A stretch of 49,205 nucleotides of DNA, taken from the NCBI RefSeq assembly GCF_001687325.1, contig NZ_LZRD01000039.1, forward strand, positions 1,068-50,272, given 5' to 3'. Shown piece after piece: positions 1 through 6,371 of this stretch (its first letter is position 1; every line of letters starts with the position of its first letter). The notes under the pieces were generated by a model. The model worked only from the letters and a program-made list of their open reading frames with translations. It had not been told where the DNA came from and did not search any database. The translations under genes and the position numbers were made by a program. Source of the DNA: Streptomyces sp. PTY087I2 (GTDB taxonomy: Bacteria; Actinomycetota; Actinomycetes; Streptomycetales; Streptomycetaceae).

Positions 1-2
1 AT

Positions 3-932
3 TTCAATAATGTCCCGAACCTCGCAGGAATTTCTAACCGAAGGCAGCCTGTAGTTTCTCATGCCGCAGAAGGGGGAGCGCAGCAGCTAAAATACTACGT
101 ATACTGCAGCCCGGGCGTGAGTGGCAAATCAATTGCAGTCAAGGTGAAATCCGATAGCGGGGAGGTTACCGTCACTTCGCAGAATTCGGGGCAGTCCCTC
201 CAGTCCAAGGTTTCCCTCGTGCCGAAGCAGGCAGTGAATTACGATCTCGGTAATACTGACTGGGTCAAAGAAGACCTGGTGACGCTGAATCAGCATGACA
301 CTCGATACGTAACCGTCCTGGGCGGATTCAACTGGTATTTGACTGCAAAGGAAAATGCTGAAGGTCGCGACTTTTGCCACTTTGCGGTGTCCAATACTGT
401 GACTACTAACCAATATGATGGCTTCTACGGGTGGCTGATTCAACCGACGACCATCCATCCCCAGGGGAGTCTTATGCGCAGCGCCTACGTCTGGTACCAG
501 GAGCCGCACGACGTCAAATATCCGGAGAATGGATATGCTGCAAACTCGGGTTCTGCTAACCCTGGCGGAGGGGTAAGTGCCGTAATTCTTAAAATGCCTA
601 ACGGGAACAAGTGGTGGGATGCGGCCAAGATCTACGAACGGTCTTCGGATGCCAATAGCCGGTCACTGTGTGTCACTTGTGTGACCGCCCTAACTGGGGG
701 TGATGGCTGGGTGCAGGGTCAGCCTAATCCGCTGCAGAGTGGCACCCCCTTCCATAATGGCCCTGACGCCCATAATTACTACAATCCGAGTATTGTGGCG
801 TATGACCAGTATGGGAATAGCGGCACCTTCTATCTTGATGGATATGAGGCTGTAGGTGTAGGCAAAATGGTGCCATTCGTCGGAGGTAGCGACGTGAAAC
901 TCTATACTAGCCCTCCGTCTGCTCCCCACTAA
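3..932 (+). CDS. Unrecognised protein, 5'-truncated by the window edge
   Basis: The reading frame is open without a stop from base 3 to the TAA at 930-932, so the gene enters from the left and the GTG at 117 is internal to an already open frame rather than a proven start. About 309 residues are visible. They are rich in Tyr, Trp, Gly and Asn, contain four Cys (two as a CVTC motif), and show no membrane segment or catalytic motif I recognise. The composition suggests a beta-rich secreted or structural protein, but this is inference. GC content is clearly lower than in the rest of the window and codon use is less third-position G/C-biased, which points to recent acquisition. A perfect hairpin follows 15 bases after the stop. 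No function is assigned. Confidence 0.7.
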   Translation, partial: FNNVPNLAGISNRRQPVVSHAAEGGAQQLKYYVYCSPGVSGKSIAVKVKSDSGEVTVTSQNSGQSLQSKVSLVPKQAVNYDLGNTDWVKEDLVTLNQHDTRYVTVLGGFNWYLTAKENAEGRDFCHFAVSNTVTTNQYDGFYGWLIQPTTIHPQGSLMRSAYVWYQEPHDVKYPENGYAANSGSANPGGGVSAVILKMPNGNKWWDAAKIYERSSDANSRSLCVTCVTALTGGDGWVQGQPNPLQSGTPFHNGPDAHNYYNPSIVAYDQYGNSGTFYLDGYEAVGVGKMVPFVGGSDVKLYTSPPSAPH

Positions 933-946
933 TCTCGCCTTTTAGT

Positions 947-979
947 GAATGGTTCGCCAACTCCTTTGGCGAACCATTC
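947..979. terminator. Perfect 14-bp hairpin after the low-GC gene
   Basis: The arms 947-960 and 966-979 (GAATGGTTCGCCAA and its exact complement) enclose a 5-base loop. There is no T-tract, which is usual for Streptomyces terminators. It lies just after the stop of the gene ending at 932. Confidence 0.7.
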
Positions 980-1178
980 CGCGTCCCCTTTGGATTCATC
1001 AACGGCGAGCGGTTCGCGAGGTACACCCTGCTCATCGTGGGACGACACTCCGTTCCGCATCCCGGACCACACTGCTGCCGAGCTGTCACCAGGTCCTCAT
1101 CGACTCCAACTCCCCGCCTGGTCGTCGTGGCCGACCGGCCGCTGGGAAGGTCGGAGCTTGAGTGTCGGCCCGGCAAGA

Positions 1179-1460
1179 CGGGCGATATAATAGCTGGCCA
1201 CGGGATCGGTGACGATCTGCACGTTCACGCCGTGGCGCCGGTGCCAGCGGGAATGGTAGGCCTCGGCCGCCGTCCACCTGGTCGCTTGGCGAGAGTACCG
1301 CTGAGCAGAAAGAACCCGGGCTCGTGCCCGTGCAGTGTCTTCCGCAGACCCGGGGGATCTGCGGAAGAGCCGCCAGGACTTTCAGGCGGGCGACGCGGCG
1401 TTCGACGGCTGCGCGTGCTGAGGCCAGGTCCTGTCTTGCAGGGCCGGTCGCCCTCACAGG
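1179..1460 (-). pseudogene. Degenerate IS5-family (DDE_Tnp_4-like) transposase relic
   Basis: Minus-strand translation gives, in different frames, pieces of the DDE core of Streptomyces IS5-type transposases. At about 1335-1264 the peptide GFFLLSGTLAKR matches the pattern of the first catalytic region (LLDGTL), but its Asp is replaced by Ser. At 1268-1179 the peptide AYHSRWHRRHGVNVQIVTDP matches the usual Y-S-G-K-H-R-R-H-G-V-N-V-Q block. The two pieces are joined by a frameshift, and both ends of the gene are lost. An Arg/Ala-rich stretch at about 1460-1350 may be the preceding part. No matching terminal repeats were found, so this is an old remnant. Confidence 0.6.
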
Positions 1461-1852
1461 GGACGATCAGCATGTAGCTCCACTCCACGAGTGCATGCGG
1501 CGAGGCAAGTGCGACAGGATGGATGGCCAACGAGGCCCCGAGTAAAGAGATTGAGACGTCAGATATCTCGATCAACAACCCAGGGTGCCTCGTTTGTTGC
1601 GCTTCACGGCCCTGCACCGGATCGGTGCCAATCTCGAAGAAGCGTCAGTGCTCTGAAGTCCCGCCCTCATGGATGCGGATGTCGACCTGAGTAGCGGAAC
1701 GGTTGCCTGGAGTGTGAGCATGGGCTGCGGTATAGGCGAGCTGAGTGATGGCGGTGACATCGAGGTCGCCGCTGCTGACCGTCTGAGGGACGAAGACATT
1801 GACGGCGCCGTTGGTGGGCGTAGCTGTGAGCTGCCCCGCCATCGGCGGGGCC

Positions 1853-1969
1853 TTAGACCGTGTCCTGCATCCCGCCGCCCTGCGGCCGCACCTTCGACGG
1901 CGGGATCAGCGGCTCCGCGATCTCCCACACTCCGTCGGGAACAATCCAACTCCAAGTACCCCGCCCCAC
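1853..1969 (-). pseudogene. N-terminal remnant of an IS5-family transposase inside the MITE
   Basis: From a GTG at 1969 the minus strand encodes 38 residues containing TWSWIVPDGVWEIAEPLIPP and ending GGGMQDTV. This matches the N-terminus typical of one Streptomyces IS5-type transposase group. The stop codon TAA at 1855-1853 overlaps the element's own terminal repeat, so the catalytic part was removed by an internal deletion that brought the other inverted repeat next to codon 38. Confidence 0.75.
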
Positions 1970-2010
1970 GCTGAGCCCAATGACCGCCTCACCACATAGG
2001 ACACGGTCTA
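1854..2010. mobile_element. MITE-like deletion derivative of an IS5-family element
   Basis: The sequences CCTTAGACCGTGTCCT (1851-1866) and AGGACACGGTCTAAGG (1998-2013) are perfect inverted repeats. They fit 11-bp terminal repeats (1856-1866, 1998-2008), a duplicated TA (1854-1855, 2009-2010) and a palindromic target CCTTAAGG. The 157-bp element carries only the transposase N-terminus and interrupts the histidine-kinase relic. It is non-autonomous and would need a transposase in trans. Confidence 0.8.
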
Positions 2011-2110
2011 AGGGCGCCGTTGCGCAAGAGCGCGTTCTCGTGCGCGAGGGCGAGTCCGAGGCCGCTGCCTTCGGAGCGAGTGCGGGCGGTGTCAGTCTTG
2101 TAGAAGCGGC

Positions 2111-3360
2111 CTAGTGCTGTGACCGCATAGGTTCGCCGGGTTGGGTGGTCAGGCCGCCTCAGTCGTCAGCTGTCTGCCGCCCCAGCGGATGCCTCGTTCG
2201 ATGCGGATGCGGATGCGGGCGCGTTCGCGTCGTTGGGCGGCCAGGATCTCGGGATGGCGGGCGTTGTCGTTCTGCCAGCGCAGGTAGGCGTGCAGGGCCC
2301 GGGTCTGGACGGTGTGGTTGGGATGGTTCGAGTTGGCCAGGGTGAACTGCCGTAGTGGCCCGAAGTGGGCTTCAATGGGATTGGCCCAGGACGCGTAGGT
2401 GGGTGTGAAGCGCAGCTCGACCTTCTGCAGGGCCGCCCACCTGCGGATCTTCCAGTTCAGGTGGGCGGAGAGGTTGTCGAGGATCACGTAGATCAGGGCG
2501 CCGTCAGGGCGGGCGGCGCGGATCGTCCGGAGAGCGGCCCAGGTGTGGTCGATGCCCTTGCGGCGCCGGTTGACACCCCACATTTTGTCGTCGCCGACGG
2601 AGTAGCAGCCTTGGAAGTAGGTGATGCCGTGGGTGGGCCGGTAGGTGGCAGGCAGCCGGTCGGGGCGGTTTCGCTCGGCCCAGCAGGAGCCGGCGGTGGG
2701 GCGAATGCCCAGGGGCCCGAACTCGTCGAAGGCGAACGTGCGGTCCGGACGCTCGTTGACCGCATACTCGATCCGCTCCAGCTTGGTGTCGAATGCCGGG
2801 TCTGGGGATTCCTTCCAGGTCTTCGTCCGCTGGAAAGTGATCCCGCGGCGGCCAGTAAGCACCGCAGGGCCTCCCGGCCGATCCGAACGGGCCGGGCCAT
2901 GTTCCTGCGCAGGTGATCGGCCAGTTTGCGGACCGACCAGCGGGTGAAGGGCTTGCCCAGCGCGGTCGGGCGAGTGGTGGCCGTCTGGATGACGAAGTCC
3001 TCGTCGTCACTGCTCAGCAGGCGGGAACGGCCTCCCGCCCGCTGAGGGTTCAGGCATGCGAGCCCGATCTCGTTGAAGCGGTGGATCACGTCACGGACGG
3101 TGTCCTCGTCCGCCTGGACCAGCCGCGCGATCACCGGGACCGTGCTGCCGCCGACCGACGCCAGCATCATCGCCCGCCGAAAACGCACCGAGTTCGTACT
3201 GCCCCGCCGCACGATCTGCTGGAGCTTCCGCCCCTCTTGCTCCGTCAGCCTCCGGACCCTGACCGGTGACGCCATCCCGCCTCCCCTGCTGGTTGGAAGC
3301 ACCATCGCTCCCAACCAGCACAACGAGCAACCCGGCGAACCTATGCGGTCACAGCACTAG
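2111..3360. mobile_element. IS630-family insertion sequence with perfect 33-bp ends
   Basis: Bases 2111-2143 and 3328-3360 are exact inverted complements over 33 bp, both beginning with CTAG from the outside. This fits the IS630 preference for a TA target and TA duplication. Length is 1250 bp including the CTAG ends. The only gene inside is a DDE transposase on the minus strand that carries a frameshift. The left flank is the histidine-kinase relic; the right flank is the 3' end of an ABC substrate-binding protein gene. Confidence 0.92.
2149..3275 (-). pseudogene. IS630-family transposase, frameshifted
   Basis: The start ATG is at 3275, preceded by GGGAGGCGGG. The first reading frame (MASPVRVRRLTEQEG...) contains the helix-turn-helix half (VIARLVQADEDTVRDVIHRF) and runs into a wrong frame near 2850. 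The second frame continues as RRGITFQRTKTWKESPDP and carries the DDE triad in IS630 style: D in FAFDEFGP, D in IYVILDNLSAH and E in WANPIEAHFG. A -1 shift at CTGGCC/GCC (about 2848-2853) rejoins them as LLARRGITF. No slippery A or T heptamer is present, so a 1-base deletion or sequence error is more likely than programmed frameshifting. The first frame includes a TTA leucine codon. Confidence 0.88.
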
Positions 3361-4628
3361 CTGCGCGGGGCGTCCGTCAGGGCGTCCGCGACGTCCACGA
3401 AGCCCTTCCGCTGGGCGGTGAGCCGACCGTCGCGGACCACCTGGAACGTCACCTTCGTGTTGACGATGCGCGGGTAGCTCAGCGTGCCGACGAGGTCCTT
3501 GAAGCGCCAGCGGAGCTTCGGCGTCAGACCGCCGGTGTCGACCTCGACGCCGCCGTTGAGGGTGGCCACGACCCGGCCCGGGGTGATGGTCTCGTCGCCG
3601 ATCGCCCGGACGGCCGCCCGCAGCGCGGTGTACGCGATCCACGTGGTCTGTACGGCGGTGTCGTCCGGGTCGATGCGGTTGTCCCCGAAGGCGTACTTCT
3701 CGATCACGTCGCGCATCGGCTGCCAGCGCGTGTTCTTCGCGTCCGGGTACCAGCCGGTGACGTACGCCCCCTCGAAGGGGCTGTTCCGGCCGCCCGTGCG
3801 GTTGATGAGCGGCTGACTGACGCTGCCCAGCACGGAGGAGATCCTGACCTGCCCGCCGTCCGGCTCCAGCCGGCGGAAGGAGTCGAAGAACGTCTCCGTA
3901 CGGGCGCCGAGCACCGCCGTCACACAGCCGCCGGCGGACCGCTCCAGCGCCTGCGCGGCCTGCTCGTCGTAGGACGTGGCGTCCAGGGGGGCCAGGATGT
4001 CGGTGGAGGCGGGCCGGTTCGCGGCCAGCAGCCCGTTGTTGAGGAGCGGCGGCATACCGTCGCCGCCGATCGAGTCGGGCCGCACCAGCGAGACCCGCGC
4101 GCAGCTGCCGCCCAACTGCCGTCCGTGGCCCGCCAGCAGGGCCGACTGGCCGCCGTTGACCGGGTAGGAGAGGTAGCTGCTGAACTCCTCGGTGGAGGCG
4201 CCGTAACCGCCGATGTACGGGACGCCGCCCGCCTCCAGCGCGGGCATGAAGCTCTGCCCGTGGCGGCTGTACGAACCGACGACGGCGGCCACCTTCTTCT
4301 CGACGGCCTGCCGCGCGCACCGCTCGGCGCCGATCGAGGTGTCGCCCTCGTCGCAGACGATCACCCGCAGCTCGCGGCCGTCGATGCCGCCGGTGTCGTT
4401 GACCCAGCGGGCGTACGTCTGCGCCATCGCGGGCACCCCGGCCATCTTCACCGCGTTGATGTCGTCGGACCGGTCGGGCGCCCAGGTCATGACGGTGACG
4501 GGCTCCCCGGAACCCCCCGTGGCTCCAGGGAGCACACCGCAGCCGGACAGCAGGAGCGCCCCCGCCGCCGCCGCGCTGATGACGCCCGGGAAGGGGCGGG
4601 GAAAGGTGGGGCGTCGCCGTCCGGTCAT
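3357..4628 (-). CDS. ABC transporter substrate-binding lipoprotein (branched-chain amino-acid type)
   Basis: This 423-residue protein starts at ATG 4628 (GGAAGGG upstream); the longer open frame upstream lacks a ribosome site. The N-terminus has an Arg-rich n-region, a short hydrophobic stretch and a lipobox LSGC with Cys30, so it should be anchored to the outer face of the membrane. The mature part resembles the periplasmic binding protein type 1 fold of Leu/Ile/Val receptors: WVNDTGGIDGRELRVI near residue 75, CARQAVEKKVAAVVGSYS, and a second lobe after residue 190. No permease or ATPase gene is adjacent, so it is an orphan receptor whose ligand cannot be read from the sequence. The stop TAG lies within the CTAG at the IS630 border. 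The IS target already contained this TAG before insertion, so the IS did not create the stop. Confidence 0.85.
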   Translation of the reverse strand: MTGRRRPTFPRPFPGVISAAAAGALLLSGCGVLPGATGGSGEPVTVMTWAPDRSDDINAVKMAGVPAMAQTYARWVNDTGGIDGRELRVIVCDEGDTSIGAERCARQAVEKKVAAVVGSYSRHGQSFMPALEAGGVPYIGGYGASTEEFSSYLSYPVNGGQSALLAGHGRQLGGSCARVSLVRPDSIGGDGMPPLLNNGLLAANRPASTDILAPLDATSYDEQAAQALERSAGGCVTAVLGARTETFFDSFRRLEPDGGQVRISSVLGSVSQPLINRTGGRNSPFEGAYVTGWYPDAKNTRWQPMRDVIEKYAFGDNRIDPDDTAVQTTWIAYTALRAAVRAIGDETITPGRVVATLNGGVEVDTGGLTPKLRWRFKDLVGTLSYPRIVNTKVTFQVVRDGRLTAQRKGFVDVADALTDAPRS

Positions 4629-4751
4629 GGCAAAGGACCCTTCCGGGCCCGGGGTAACGGCGCGGTGTGCCGTCGTCAACGCTCGGTGACGTCCAGGTGA
4701 ATTGCGGGGGCCCGTGCGGAGGTGCGGTGAAGGAACGTACGATCGACCACC

Positions 4752-5249
4752 GTGCAGCAAGGTTCGGAGAACTCTTCCCGTCGCGGCCGTCGCTCCTCCA
4801 CCATGGGCGGCATGCCGCTCACTGATATGCCGTGGTGGCGCTGGCGCACCAACGTGCGCTCGGCGCTGCACATGCTCTCCGACCCCGTCTTCCACCACGA
4901 GTGCTGGCTCGCCGGCCGGGAAGGGTACGGGGACGTCACCGACGCCGTGTACCGCCTGGTCGAGGACACCTGGCTCGACAACTGGTCCGCCGAGAAGTAC
5001 GTCGGCACCATATTCCGGGACGCCGCCGAGGCCGCCGCCGTGGACGCCGCCGCCCTGCGGGTGCTGCGGATCATGCACCAGGTCGGCGCGGACGCCCCCG
5101 TCTCCGCCTATCTGGAGCACCACGGCTGGCCCGAGGCCGTCCAGGCGGCCCGCGAGGCCCATGTGATGCTCGCCACCAACGACGCGGAGGATCCGGACAT
5201 ACCGCCCCGCTCGCTGGATGTCATCCGCATCATGACCAGGGCCGCCTAA
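4752..5249 (+). CDS. Conserved hypothetical protein
   Basis: A 165-residue acidic, mostly helical protein; GTG 4752 is used here, with ATG 4803 or 4812 (MPLTDMPWWRWRTNVR) as alternatives. I do not recognise a named domain. The region after residue 25 (SALHMLSDPVFHHECWLAG...GDVTDAVYRLVEDTWLDNWS) looks like a compact helical fold, with no signal peptide or membrane segment. It is divergent from the substrate-binding protein at 4628. Its TAA stop is formed by the first bases of the MITE-like repeat at 5247. Confidence 0.7.
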   Translation: MQQGSENSSRRGRRSSTMGGMPLTDMPWWRWRTNVRSALHMLSDPVFHHECWLAGREGYGDVTDAVYRLVEDTWLDNWSAEKYVGTIFRDAAEAAAVDAAALRVLRIMHQVGADAPVSAYLEHHGWPEAVQAAREAHVMLATNDAEDPDIPPRSLDVIRIMTRAA

Positions 5250-5411
5250 GGGCTGTCCCGCAATCCCTGCCGGATCAGCGCGCGGCGTCAGATGCGGTGC
5301 ATCGCAAGGCGGAGGGACGTCCGCATACTGGTGTATTCGGGCGTCCCGACAACGCGGCGAGGTGCCGTAGCTGTCGTCGTGCGCCCGGCAGGGGTTGCGG
5401 GACAGCCCTTA
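5247..5411. repeat. MITE-like repeat with 27-bp inverted ends
   Basis: Bases 5247-5273 and 5385-5411 are inverted complements with one mismatch; both outer ends are TA, then AGGGCTGTCCCGCAA. The 165-bp element has no coding capacity and contains an internal imperfect hairpin around ATACTGGTGTAT with flanking GGACGTCC/GGGCGTCC. It sits between a stop codon and purU. Removing it with one TA leaves TAG in place of TAA, so the upstream gene keeps a stop. Confidence 0.8.
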
Positions 5412-5440
5412 GCGAGCGGCGGGTGTGGCACGCTACGAGG

Positions 5441-6337
5441 ATGACCGCGCCACAGCCCGCCCCCGCCGCCATCCCGGACGCCGCCGCGACCGAGCAGTAC
5501 GTCCTCACGCTCTCCTGCCCCGACAAACAGGGCATCGTGCACGCCGTGTCGAGCTATCTCTTCATGACCGGCTGCAACATCGAGGACAGCCAGCAGTTCG
5601 GGGACCACGACACGGGTCTGTTCTTCATGCGCGTCCACTTCTCGGCGGACGCCACCGTGACCGTGGACAAGCTGCGCGCCAGCTTCGCCGCGATCGGCGA
5701 GTCCTTCCGGATGGAGTGGCAGATCCACCGGTCGGACGAGAAGATGCGGGTCGTGCTGATGGTCAGCAAGTTCGGCCACTGCCTCAACGACCTGCTGTTC
5801 CGTTCCCGTACCGGCGCACTGCCGGTCGAGATCGCGGCCGTCGTCTCCAACCACACGGACTTCGCCGAGCTCGTCGCCTCGTACGGCATCCCCTTCCGGC
5901 ACCTCCCGGTGACGAAGGACAACAAGCCGGAGGCCGAGGCGCGGCTGCTGGAGCTGGTCCGCGAGGAGAACGTCGAGCTGGTGGTCCTCGCCCGCTACAT
6001 GCAGGTCCTCTCCGACGATCTGTGCAAGCAGCTCAGCGGCCGGATCATCAACATCCACCACTCGTTCCTGCCGAGCTTCAAGGGCGCCAAGCCGTACCAC
6101 CAGGCGCACGCCCGGGGCGTGAAGCTGATCGGCGCGACCGCGCACTACGTCACCGCCGACCTCGACGAGGGCCCGATCATCGAGCAGGAGGTGGAGCGCG
6201 TCGGCCATGACGTGACCCCCGACCAGCTGGTGGCCATCGGCCGGGACGTGGAGTGCCAGGCGCTGGCGCGCGCGGTGAAGTGGCACGCGGAGCGGCGCAT
6301 CCTGCTCAACGGCCGCCGTACGGTGATCTTCGCGTAG
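5441..6337 (+). CDS. purU: Formyltetrahydrofolate deformylase
   Basis: PurU (298 residues, cytosolic) hydrolyses 10-formyl-tetrahydrofolate to formate and tetrahydrofolate, balancing the one-carbon pool and supplying formate. The N-terminus (residues about 15-100) is an ACT domain (YVLTLSCPDKQGIVHAVSSY). The rest is the formyltransferase fold, with the catalytic region SGRIINIHHSFLPSFKGAKP (Asn, His) followed by GATAHYVTADLDEGPIIEQ, whose Asp completes the active site. The length matches the family. ATG 5441 is the first start after the upstream repeat and lies next to the sequence ACGAGG. The gene is monocistronic, and the next gene converges on it. Confidence 0.96.
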   Translation: MTAPQPAPAAIPDAAATEQYVLTLSCPDKQGIVHAVSSYLFMTGCNIEDSQQFGDHDTGLFFMRVHFSADATVTVDKLRASFAAIGESFRMEWQIHRSDEKMRVVLMVSKFGHCLNDLLFRSRTGALPVEIAAVVSNHTDFAELVASYGIPFRHLPVTKDNKPEAEARLLELVREENVELVVLARYMQVLSDDLCKQLSGRIINIHHSFLPSFKGAKPYHQAHARGVKLIGATAHYVTADLDEGPIIEQEVERVGHDVTPDQLVAIGRDVECQALARAVKWHAERRILLNGRRTVIFA

Positions 6338-6371
6338 CGGCGCCGGCCGGCTGAGGTGTCGGCTCCGGTGC

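Larger units (their letters stand above)
1645..2111 (-). pseudogene. 3' fragment of a sensor histidine kinase, split by a MITE-like insertion
   Basis: Minus-strand codons at 2111-2013 read FYKTDTARTRSEGSGLGLA followed by HENALLRNGA. This is the G-box region of a HATPase_c domain (family pattern RFY+AD..R...GSGLGLAIA). The frame is broken by the element at 1854-2010. If that element is removed together with one TA copy, the frame continues directly through LKAPPMAGQLTATPTNGAV to the stop at 1645, where QLTA...GAVNVFVP resembles the last strand of the kinase domain. The tail beyond it is not recognised. The 5' part of the gene (sensor, HAMP, HisKA) is absent: the fragment stops at the IS630 boundary at 2111. 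It is non-functional. Confidence 0.75.

Noticed and set aside
117..932. GTG 117 as the true start of the first gene
   Set aside because: The same frame is open back to base 3, so the gene most likely begins outside the window.
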